From positions 1,178,001 through 1,242,000 of the forward strand of contig OY970376.1 of NCBI GenBank assembly GCA_963718755.1: a stretch of 64,000 nucleotides of DNA. The letters run 5' to 3'. Shown piece after piece: positions 50,630 to 57,249 of this stretch. The stretch comes from VRUE01 sp963718755 (GTDB taxonomy: Bacteria > Actinomycetota > Thermoleophilia > Solirubrobacterales > 70-9). The notes beneath the pieces are model-generated. The model did not search any database, had not been told where the DNA came from, and saw nothing but the letters and a program-made list of their open reading frames with translations. The position numbers and the translations under genes are program-made. Position 1 is the first letter of the stretch; every line of letters begins with the position of its first letter.

Positions 50630-50689
50630 GCGCCGAGCGAGCAAGCGTCCATCTCTGATTCTCCGCGCCGTGAGCGAGGCGCGACTGTG
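50630..50689 (+). repeat. Leader repeat L3 before ccmB (diverged)
   Basis: GTCCATCTCTGATTCT (50648-50663) matches the loop of leaders L1 and L2, followed by a CGCG-rich stretch ending at the ccmB start. GCGCC/GGCGC flank it. The frame is open through it in ccmB phase, where it would code ASISDSPRRERG, close to the SSISDSLTPRGSG coded by L2 in ccmD. Confidence 0.5.
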
Positions 50690-51370
50690 ATGACCCCCTC
50701 CCGCCTCGCCTTCGCCGCGATCCTCGGCAAGGACCTGCGCGCCGAGCTGCGCACCCTGCAGTCGCTGCCGGCGATGGCGCTGTTCGCGGTCACCACCTTC
50801 GTCATCTTCCGCTTCGGCCTCGACCGCACGGCTCTCTCCGGCAACCTCGCCGCCGGCGTGCTCTGGGTGACCCTGCTCTTCGCCGCGATCCTCGGCATCA
50901 ACCGCCTCTTCGTCGCCGAGCGCGAGGAGGGCGGCTTCGACGCGATCCGCCTCGCCCCGATCGACCGCACCGCCGTCTTCGCCGCCAAGGCGGCGGCGCT
51001 GCTCGTCTACCTGGTCGCGCTGGAGCTGGTCGTCGTCCCTGTCTTCGCTGTCTTCTTCCTCGACTCGGCTACGGCGCTGGCGCCGCTCGCCCTGGTCCTC
51101 CTGCTCGCCGACCTCGGCCTGGCCGCGACCGGCACGCTGATCTCCTCGATGGCGGTCAACTCCCGCGCCCGCGACCTGCTGACGCCGCTGGTCCTGCTGC
51201 CGCTCGTGGTTCCGCTCTCGATCGCCGCCACCGGGGCGATCGAGCCGCTGCTGGCCGTGGGCGGTCCCGGTTACGAGCGCTTCGGCACCTGGCTGACGGT
51301 GCTCGGCCTATACGATTTGATCTTCCTCCTGGTCGGATACGCGGTGTTCGACTTCCTGCTGGAGGACTGA
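50690..51370 (+). CDS. ccmB: Haem exporter membrane protein CcmB
   Basis: 226 residues from ATG 50690. A GTG at 50621 overlapping the ccmA stop would add 23 residues coded by the leader repeat; I prefer the later start, where AFAAILGKDLRAELRT, the usual CcmB N-terminus, begins. Six membrane segments can be counted, and LLFAAILGINRLFVAEREEGGFDAIRLAP is the conserved CcmB region (~65-90). It pairs with CcmA to form the transporter core. Confidence 0.9.
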   Translation: MTPSRLAFAAILGKDLRAELRTLQSLPAMALFAVTTFVIFRFGLDRTALSGNLAAGVLWVTLLFAAILGINRLFVAEREEGGFDAIRLAPIDRTAVFAAKAAALLVYLVALELVVVPVFAVFFLDSATALAPLALVLLLADLGLAATGTLISSMAVNSRARDLLTPLVLLPLVVPLSIAATGAIEPLLAVGGPGYERFGTWLTVLGLYDLIFLLVGYAVFDFLLED

Positions 51371-51400
51371 GGCGCCCCAACCTCCCACCGCGCCACGAGC

Positions 51401-52123
51401 ATGTACGGCAAAGGCCTGAGACCCCTCTCGATCGCGACCGTCGCGGCTCTTGCCGTGTCGCTCTCACTGGTCTTCTTCTACGCGCCGCTCGACGCCGATC
51501 AGGGCTTCATCCAGAAGATCTTCTACCTGCATGTGCCGCTGGCGATCGTGGCGCTGATCGGCTTCGTGGTCGGCGGCGTCTTCGCGATCCTGCATCTGCG
51601 CAGCGGCGACTCGCGCTGGGACGCCTACTCCTACGTCTCGATCCACATGTCGGTGATCTTCGGCGTCGCCGTGCTGATCACCGGCTCGATCTGGGCCAAG
51701 GCCTCCTGGGGGCACTGGTGGGTCTGGGACGAGCCGACCCTGGTCAGCTTCCTGATCGTCTTCCTGATGTACGCGACCTATTACCCCTTCCGTTACGCGA
51801 TCGAGGACCGCGAGCGCCAGGCGCGCTACGCCTCGGTCTTTGCGATCACCGCGGGCGCCTTCGTGCCGCTCAACTTTATCGCGGTGCGGATGGCCGAGAG
51901 CCTCGTCCACCCGCGCACCTTCGCCACCGCCAACGGCGGCCTGCCGGGAGAGATGATGTTCACCTTCCTCGTCAGCCTTGCCGCCTTCAGCTTGCTCTGG
52001 GTAACCCTGGTCAAGTTCGAGCTGACCGCGAAGAGCGCCTCCGGCCAGCTGAAGCGGCTGCGCCGCGCCCTCGACGCGCCGGCGCCCGGCGGCTCCTCCC
52101 GCGTCGCCCCGGAGGTCAGCTGA
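51401..52123 (+). CDS. ccmC: Haem exporter protein CcmC
   Basis: 240 residues. The tryptophan-rich haem-handling motif WGHWWVWDEPTL is near residue 104-115, with flanking histidines in KIFYLHVPLAI (~47) and ESLVHPRTFA (~175), the usual haem ligands. Six membrane helices are visible. CcmC presents haem to CcmE for cytochrome c assembly. CcmE, CcmF and CcmH are not in the window. Confidence 0.93.
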   Translation: MYGKGLRPLSIATVAALAVSLSLVFFYAPLDADQGFIQKIFYLHVPLAIVALIGFVVGGVFAILHLRSGDSRWDAYSYVSIHMSVIFGVAVLITGSIWAKASWGHWWVWDEPTLVSFLIVFLMYATYYPFRYAIEDRERQARYASVFAITAGAFVPLNFIAVRMAESLVHPRTFATANGGLPGEMMFTFLVSLAAFSLLWVTLVKFELTAKSASGQLKRLRRALDAPAPGGSSRVAPEVS

Positions 52124-52398
52124 TGTTCCTGCCGCTCGCAGCGCCCGCCCTGCCGCTGGACGAGGCCGGCAGGTACGTCGCCGCCGCCTACATCGTCTTC
52201 GTCCTCCTGCTCGTCATCTACGTCGCGATCATGGCGGCGAAAGTCCAGCGGATCGAGAAGGAGCTACGCGAGCTCGCCGGCTTTGCCGAGAGCCGTGCCA
52301 ATGGTGACGGCCAAGCCACCCCCGGACGCGGGAGTGAGGTGTCATCCATATCTGATTCTTTGACCCCTCGCGGGAGCGGAGGAGGCGGCGCCGTATGA
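52123..52398 (+). CDS. ccmD: CcmD-like small membrane protein
   Basis: 91 residues; its ATG overlaps the ccmC stop (TGATG) and its stop overlaps the hemA start (ATGA). One membrane helix (YVAAAYIVFVLLLVIYVAIM) is followed by the charged KVQRIEKELREL, exactly the CcmD layout, though true CcmD proteins are 40-70 residues. The last ~25 residues (EVSSISDSLTPRGSGGGG) are coded by leader repeat L2 and look like a non-functional tail. Confidence 0.8.
   Translation: MFLPLAAPALPLDEAGRYVAAAYIVFVLLLVIYVAIMAAKVQRIEKELRELAGFAESRANGDGQATPGRGSEVSSISDSLTPRGSGGGGAV
52312..52394 (+). repeat. Leader repeat L2 upstream of hemA
   Basis: Matches L1 before ychF over about 80 bp: CCCGGACGCGG, ATCCATATCTGATTCTTT, GAGC, and GAGGAGGCGGCGC right before the start codon. 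GAGGTGTCA (52336-52344) pairs with TGACCCCTC (52361-52369) at eight of nine positions around the conserved loop, while L1 uses other stem bases. Here the repeat also codes the ccmD tail. Confidence 0.75.
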
Positions 52399-53741
52399 GT
52401 GAGCTGCTCGCCCTTGGCGTCTCGCATAAGACCGCGCCGCTCGACCTGCGCGAGCGCCTCTCCCTGACCGAGGGCCGCGCCGTCGGCGCCCTGCACGAGC
52501 TGACCGCGGTCGACGGCATCCACGAGGCCGCGGCCATATCAACTTGCAATCGAACGGAGCTCTACCTGATCGTCTCCGACCCGGTCGAAGCCGAGTCGAC
52601 GGCACTGGGCGTGCTCACCCGGCAGGCGGAGATCCGCCCAACCGAGCTGCTCGGCCATCTCTACTCGCTGCGCTCGGGCGACGCCGCTCACCACCTCTTC
52701 AAGGTCACCGCCGGGCTCGATTCGATGATCGTCGGCGAGGCCGAGATCCAGGGTCAGGTCAAACGCGCCTACGAGCTGGCGCTGGTCGAGGGCGCCACCG
52801 GACCGATCCTCAACCGCCTCTTCCGCGGCGCGCTCGCCGCCGGCGGCAGGGTCCGCGAGGAGACCGCCGTCGGCGAAAAGGGGGTCTCGATCCCCTCGGT
52901 GGCAGTTGGCCTTGCCCAGCGGACGCTTGGCGATCTCGGTGAGAAGCGCGTCCTCGTGATCGGCGCCGGCGAGACCGCCGAGCTGGTCGCCAAGGCACTG
53001 GTCGCCCGCGGTGCCGCCAGCGTCTTCGTCGCCAACCGCCACTACGACCGGGCGATCGGGCTCGCCCAGCGCTTCCATGGCGAGGCCGTCCGCTTCGAGG
53101 AGCTGCCCGAGCAGTTGCAGGCCGCCGACATCGTCGTCTCGGCGACCAACTCGCCCCACCACATCGTCGAGCGCGACGGGCTCGAGCAGGTAATGGAGAC
53201 ACGCTCCGGCCGGCCCCTGCTGCTGGTCGATATCGCGGTGCCGCGCGATATCGAGCCCGAGTGCCGCGAGGTCGCCGGCGTCACCCTCCATGACATCGAC
53301 GACGTGCAGCAGATCGTCGAGCGCAACGCGGGCGACCGCGAGGGCGAGGCGCGCCGAGCCGAGCCGATTCTCGTCGCCGAGCTGGATCGCTTCGAGCGCT
53401 GGCTTGCCTCGCTTGCGGTCGTGCCGACGATCGCGGCCCTGCGCGAGCGCGGCGACGAGGTGATCGAGCGCGTCCTGGCCGAGAACGAGGGCCGCTGGGA
53501 GAACCTCAGCGAGGCCGACCGTGAGCGCCTGGCCGTTGTGGCGAAGGCAATCGCCTCACGCCTGCTGCACGAGCCGACGCTGCGGATGAAGCGATCCGCC
53601 GGTGGCGATGAGGCCTACCTGTATGTCAGTGCCCTGCGTGAGCTGTTCGGGCTAGACGTTGAGACTGAGCCGGAAGAGGCTGGCGCCGACGTGACGGATA
53701 TCTCGGAGCGCAGGGCGGGTCCGGGCAGGGGTTCCACTTAA
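52395..53741 (+). CDS. hemA: Glutamyl-tRNA reductase
   Basis: 448 residues. GVSHKTAPLDLRERLSL (~8-24), ISTCNRTELY with the catalytic Cys (~48), LDSMIVGEAEIQGQVKRAYE (~110-129) and VLVIGAGETAELVAKAL (~180; NADPH site) are diagnostic. It makes glutamate-1-semialdehyde from glutamyl-tRNA in the C5 route to haem. It directly follows ccmD with overlap. GGAGG of the leader repeat provides the ribosome site. Confidence 0.95.
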   Translation: MSELLALGVSHKTAPLDLRERLSLTEGRAVGALHELTAVDGIHEAAAISTCNRTELYLIVSDPVEAESTALGVLTRQAEIRPTELLGHLYSLRSGDAAHHLFKVTAGLDSMIVGEAEIQGQVKRAYELALVEGATGPILNRLFRGALAAGGRVREETAVGEKGVSIPSVAVGLAQRTLGDLGEKRVLVIGAGETAELVAKALVARGAASVFVANRHYDRAIGLAQRFHGEAVRFEELPEQLQAADIVVSATNSPHHIVERDGLEQVMETRSGRPLLLVDIAVPRDIEPECREVAGVTLHDIDDVQQIVERNAGDREGEARRAEPILVAELDRFERWLASLAVVPTIAALRERGDEVIERVLAENEGRWENLSEADRERLAVVAKAIASRLLHEPTLRMKRSAGGDEAYLYVSALRELFGLDVETEPEEAGADVTDISERRAGPGRGST

Positions 53742-53793
53742 CTTTTTTTGAAGACAGTTACTTGCTGTCCGCCAACGCCGCCGCAAAAAAAGT
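53740..53793. repeat. Palindrome with poly-T/poly-A arms between hemA and hemC
   Basis: ACTTTTTTTG (53741-53750) and CAAAAAAAGT (53784-53793) pair perfectly, with an inner GACAG/CTGTC hairpin (53753-53769). The arms overlap the hemA stop. On either strand the T-run sits at the arm and not after the stem, so it does not look like a normal terminator. Such an A+T-rich arm is unusual in this G+C-rich window. Confidence 0.5.
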
Positions 53794-53827
53794 ACAAGAC
53801 GTTCCACCCCTACCCGAACCCGCCTAA

Positions 53828-54697
53828 ATGATTCGAATCGCCACTCGGAACAGTGCACTCGCCAAGGCACAAGCCGGACAGGTCGCAACGCTCTTAGGGC
53901 AAGCTGAACTGATCGAGGTGTCGTCCGACGGTGAGGTGGGAGACAAGGCGCGTTTCGTACGAGGGGTGGAGCGGGCACTGCTCGAGGGCAAGGCGGAGAT
54001 CGGTGTGCACTCGGCCAAGGACCTGCCGGCGGAGATGGCGGAGGAGCTGGCGATCGCGGCGGTGCCCGTGCGTGAGGATCCGGCCGATGTCTGGATCGGG
54101 GTCGGCTCCTCGCTCGACGAGGTGCCTGAGGGCGCCAGGGTGGGGACCGCCAGCTTGCGCCGCCAAGCTCAGCTGCTGGCGGCCCGACCCGACCTGAAAA
54201 TCGGCGAGTTGCACGGCAACGTCGACACCCGCCTGCGCAAGCTCGCCGAAGGGGAGCACGACGCGATCGTGCTTGCCGCCGCTGGGCTGCGGCGGCTGGG
54301 ACGCGCGGACGAGGCGTCGTTCGCCCTCCCCGCGGAGACGATGATGCCGGCGGCCGGCCAGGGCGCGCTGGTCCTGCAGGCGCGCCGCGACGACACCGAG
54401 GCGCTCGCAGCGGCAGGCGCGATCAACGACGAGAAGGCCCTGCGCGAGCTGACCGCGGAGCGAGCCGTCGTCGCCCTGCTCGACGCGACCTGCGCCACCC
54501 CGATCGGCGTCCACGCAACCGTCAACGGAGATCGGATCGCGATCGAGTCCTTCGTCGGCCTGCCCGACGGGACCGAGTGGATCCGCGACCGGGTCGAGGG
54601 CGATGCCGGAGAGCCGGCAGCCGCCGGAGCCCTCCTCACCGAGCGCCTGCTGGGTGCCGGCGCCCGCGACATCCTCGACCGGGCGGAGCAGCTATGA
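53828..54697 (+). CDS. hemC: Porphobilinogen deaminase (hydroxymethylbilane synthase)
   Basis: 289 residues. IATRNSALAKAQAGQVA (~3-19), VHSAKDLPAE (~60), GTASLRRQAQLLAARPD (~107) and the dipyrromethane-binding Cys in LLDATCATPIGVHA (~222). The length is slightly below the usual 300-310 because the N-terminal region between residues 20 and 50 is short (QAELIEVSSDGEVGDK). It condenses four porphobilinogen units. Its stop overlaps the ATG of a tiny reading frame. Confidence 0.95.
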   Translation: MIRIATRNSALAKAQAGQVATLLGQAELIEVSSDGEVGDKARFVRGVERALLEGKAEIGVHSAKDLPAEMAEELAIAAVPVREDPADVWIGVGSSLDEVPEGARVGTASLRRQAQLLAARPDLKIGELHGNVDTRLRKLAEGEHDAIVLAAAGLRRLGRADEASFALPAETMMPAAGQGALVLQARRDDTEALAAAGAINDEKALRELTAERAVVALLDATCATPIGVHATVNGDRIAIESFVGLPDGTEWIRDRVEGDAGEPAAAGALLTERLLGAGARDILDRAEQL

Positions 54698-54768
54698 CGA
54701 TTGAGTGTGCAGTTGACAGTGATATGCACGGTCAAGTGCACACGCAACAGCGGGGAGGCGCGGGGTGA
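54694..54768 (+). other. 24-codon reading frame and palindrome linking hemC to cobA/hemD
   Basis: ATGA overlaps the hemC stop and GTGA overlaps the next start, so ribosomes could pass through a 24-residue frame with no recognisable product. Inside it GTGTGCAGTTGAC (54705-54717) and GTCAAGTGCACAC (54731-54743) pair at 12 of 13 positions around a centre holding GATATGCAC. It looks like a short palindromic element that has become a coupling spacer. Confidence 0.45.
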
Positions 54769-56381
54769 GCGCGCGGGCTGGAGTCGTGTACCTGGTCGGA
54801 GCCGGGCCCGGCGACCCCGGCTTGATGACGGCACGCTCGCTCGAGCTGATCGCCTCCGCCGACACGATCTTCTACGACCGCCTGATCCCGCCGGGCGCGC
54901 TCGACGGCGCCCGAGCCAACGCCGAGCTCATCTACATGGGCAAGGCCCCCGCCAAGGACGTGCCGTCACTTGTGCACCCATATGGGCACCTAAGTGACGG
55001 CACGTCGGTGCCGCAGGGTGAAATCAATGAGCGCTTGGTCGAGGCGGCACACGCCGGCAAGAGCGTCGTCCGCCTCAAGGGCGGCGACCCCTTCATCTTC
55101 GGCCGCGGTGGCGAGGAGGGCGAGGCTCTGCGCGCCGCCGGGATCGAGTTCGAGGTCGTTCCCGGGGTGACGGCCGGGGTGGCGGCAAGCGCCTACGCGG
55201 GCATCCCGGTCACCCATCGCGACGATGCCTCGGCAGTCGCCTTCATCACCGGCCATGAGGACCCGGACAAGCCGGAGACCGCCCTCGACTGGGAGGCCCT
55301 GGCCAAGTTCCCCGGCACGCTCGTCTTCTACATGGGCGTCAAACGACTGGCGAACAACGCGGCGGCGCTGATCGCAGCCGGCCGTGATGCAAACGAGCCT
55401 GCCGCCGCTGTCGAGCGCGGCACGATGGAGGGCCAGCGCACTGTGGTGGCGACCCTCGGCACCCTTGCCGAGACGGTCGAGCGCGAGGGGGTCGGCGCCC
55501 CAGCGCTAATCGTCGTGGGCCCGGTGGTCGAGCGGCGCGAGGCGCTCGCCTGGCTCGAGCGTCGTCCCTTGCACGGGCGCTGCGTCGTCGTCACCCGCGC
55601 CCGGGCGCAGGCAAGTGGGTTGGCGGCGACCCTACGATCGCTCGGCGCCGAGGTGGTCGAGCTGCCGGCGATCCGGATCGAGCCACGGATCGAGAGCGAG
55701 GAGGTGCGGCGTGTGGTCGAGCAGATCGGTGACTACGCGCTGATCTGCGTCACCAGCCCCAACGGGGCACATCTTCTTTTCGAGGCACTCTCAGCTGCCG
55801 GGCTTGACGCGCGGGCGCTTGGTGGAGCACCGAAACAGAAGCAAGTAGGGAAGGGGGATCCCGGCGCGGGCGGCCAAGCGCGGGCGGATGGGGGGACGGT
55901 TGCCGCCATCGGTCCCGGCACTGCGCGAGCCCTCGCCGAACATGGAATTGCTGCCGACGTCGTCCCGGACCGCTTCGTAGCCGAGGCGTTGGTTGAGGCG
56001 TTGGGCCCGGTCGCGGTTGAGGGTCGCAAAGTACTTGTCGCTCGCGCCACCGAGGCTCGCGACGTCCTCCCCGACGCGCTGCGCGAGCGCGGTGCCGAGG
56101 TCGACGTCGTCGCCCTCTACGAGACCATGCGCGAGACACCCGACCCGGAGTCGATCGAGGCCGCACAGAACGCCGACTACGTCACCTTCACCTCCTCCTC
56201 CACCGTGCGCAACCTGACCGAGGCACTCGGCGACCGCTTCCCCGCCGCCGCCCGCGTCGTCTCGATCGGCCCGATTACCAGCGAGGCGGTGCGCGCCGCA
56301 GGCCTCGAGGTCCACGTCGAGGCCGAACGCCACGACATCGACGGCCTGCTCACCGCCCTCCTCGCCGATGCCGCGGAATGA
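54765..56381 (+). CDS. cobA-hemD: Uroporphyrinogen-III C-methyltransferase / uroporphyrinogen-III synthase fusion
   Basis: 538 residues from GTG 54765. The first ~265 are the SUMT domain: VYLVGAGPGDPGLMT, YDRLIP, VRLKGGDPFIFGRGGEE, GVTAGVAASAYAGIPVTHR, TLVFYMG. The rest is HemD: VVVTRARAQASGLAATLRSLGAEVVELPAI and FTSSSTVRNL. It makes uroporphyrinogen III and precorrin-2, feeding haem, sirohaem and B12. Two inserts lie in the chain: ~16 residues after GKAPAKD coded by a CATATG palindrome, and ~24 Gly/Gln-rich residues before VAAIGPGTARAL. Both are in frame and sit in loops. Confidence 0.93.
   Translation: MSARAGVVYLVGAGPGDPGLMTARSLELIASADTIFYDRLIPPGALDGARANAELIYMGKAPAKDVPSLVHPYGHLSDGTSVPQGEINERLVEAAHAGKSVVRLKGGDPFIFGRGGEEGEALRAAGIEFEVVPGVTAGVAASAYAGIPVTHRDDASAVAFITGHEDPDKPETALDWEALAKFPGTLVFYMGVKRLANNAAALIAAGRDANEPAAAVERGTMEGQRTVVATLGTLAETVEREGVGAPALIVVGPVVERREALAWLERRPLHGRCVVVTRARAQASGLAATLRSLGAEVVELPAIRIEPRIESEEVRRVVEQIGDYALICVTSPNGAHLLFEALSAAGLDARALGGAPKQKQVGKGDPGAGGQARADGGTVAAIGPGTARALAEHGIAADVVPDRFVAEALVEALGPVAVEGRKVLVARATEARDVLPDALRERGAEVDVVALYETMRETPDPESIEAAQNADYVTFTSSSTVRNLTEALGDRFPAAARVVSIGPITSEAVRAAGLEVHVEAERHDIDGLLTALLADAAE
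54957..55006. repeat. Palindromic element with CATATG centre, copy 2, inside cobA/hemD
   Basis: Perfect 15-bp arms GACGTGCCGTCACTT (54957-54971) and AAGTGACGGCACGTC (54992-55006) with an inner CCCATATGGG. The arms and centre match the element at 23763. The frame stays open and the peptide SLVHPYGHLSDGT falls between the conserved GKxxxK and SVPQxEIN strings, which are nearly adjacent in other SUMT enzymes. Confidence 0.8.
55815..55881. repeat. Degenerate palindromic insert in the HemD part
   Basis: GCGCTTGG (55815-55822) and CCAAGCGC (55874-55881) pair across 67 bp; GGGATCCC lies within. The encoded stretch (GGAPKQKQVGKGDPGAGGQA) is absent from typical HemD at this point. The arms are short, so this may be an older element. 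Confidence 0.35.
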
Positions 56382-56420
56382 TGAAGCTTTGTGTCCCTTA
56401 TAGGGGGTACAAAGCTTCAT
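56381..56420. repeat. 40-bp palindromic element with CCCTTATAGGG centre
   Basis: ATGAAGCTTTGT (56381-56392) and ACAAAGCTTCAT (56409-56420) pair perfectly around GTCCCTTATAGGGGGT. The centre matches the element at 49931. Its left end touches the cobA/hemD stop and its right end contains the first bases of the birA start codon, so birA's ribosome-binding region lies in the stem. Confidence 0.65.
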
Positions 56421-57249
56421 GATGCGGGAGGTGACCGACTTCGGGGTACCGCACCGGCACTTCCGCGTCACCGACTCGACCAACGCCCGCGCCCGCGAGC
56501 TGGTCGAGGCCGGCGCCCCCGGCGGCACCGTCGTCACCGCCGCCGAGCAGACCGCCGGCCGCGGCCGCCAGGGCCGCACCTGGACCGCCCCCCCCAACAA
56601 AGCCCTCCTCTACTCAGCGATCCTGCGCCCCCTAGACGAGCGCCACCTACTGCTGCCCCTCGCGGTCCCACTTGCAGTGTGCGAGGCAGCGGAGCAGCTC
56701 GCACCCGGCATCGAGTGCCAGATCAAGTGGCCCAACGACATCTGGATCAACGGCCGCAAGCTCGCGGGGATCTTGATCGAGGCAAAGCCCCAGGACGGCT
56801 GGGCAGTGATCGGCGTCGGCCTAAACCTCTCGATCGCCCCGGATGAGTTTCCCCCCGAGCTCCGCGACACAGCGATCTCCCTCTTCGGCTCGACCAAGGG
56901 GGGTCGGGGTGTCCCTCCGGCGCAGCGGCGTCCTCTTTTTCGCCCCACCGACGCCCTCGAACAGCCTCCCGCGCCTCAGGCGAAAAACCCAGCAAGCCGG
57001 AGGGACACCCCGACCCCCCTCACCGCAGCCAAAGTCCTGAGTTGTCACCTAACCCGCTGGGTCGATGCGAACCATGAGGAAACGCTGAGCGCCTGGCGCG
57101 CCCGCGACGCGCTGCGCGGTCGTCAGATCTCCTGGGACGGGGGTAGCGGAGTCGTTGATGGAATCGAGGACTCGGGCGACCTAGTCGTCGTCGCTGCGGG
57201 CGACGACCGCGTCGTCCTCGGCGCCGGCGAGATCCACCTCAGGCTCTGA
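56419..57249 (+). CDS. birA: Biotin-[acetyl-CoA-carboxylase] ligase
   Basis: 276 residues from ATG 56419 (a second ATG follows at once). DSTNARARELVEAGAPGGTVVTAAEQTAGRGRQGRTW (~18-54) holds the GRGRxGRxW biotinyl-AMP loop. IKWPNDIWINGRKLAGILIEA (~96-116) and VIGVGLNLS are the other landmarks. No N-terminal DNA-binding domain is present, so it does not act as a repressor. About 42 residues (~160-201) are coded by a palindromic element, between LFGSTK and TAAKVLSCHL, the junction before the C-terminal domain. Its last 69 bases overlap the convergent helicase gene. Confidence 0.93.
   Translation: MMREVTDFGVPHRHFRVTDSTNARARELVEAGAPGGTVVTAAEQTAGRGRQGRTWTAPPNKALLYSAILRPLDERHLLLPLAVPLAVCEAAEQLAPGIECQIKWPNDIWINGRKLAGILIEAKPQDGWAVIGVGLNLSIAPDEFPPELRDTAISLFGSTKGGRGVPPAQRRPLFRPTDALEQPPAPQAKNPASRRDTPTPLTAAKVLSCHLTRWVDANHEETLSAWRARDALRGRQISWDGGSGVVDGIEDSGDLVVVAAGDDRVVLGAGEIHLRL
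56897..57020. repeat. 124-bp palindromic element inside birA (family P2)
   Basis: Perfect 25-bp arms at 56897-56921 and 56996-57020, containing GGGGTGTCCCTCCGGC. The core shares GCGGCGTCCT (56925-56934) and GGCGAAAAACCCAGC (56979-56993) with the inverted element at 5624 in the helicase gene. The arms are related but have changed at several positions on both sides, so pairing is kept. Confidence 0.8.
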
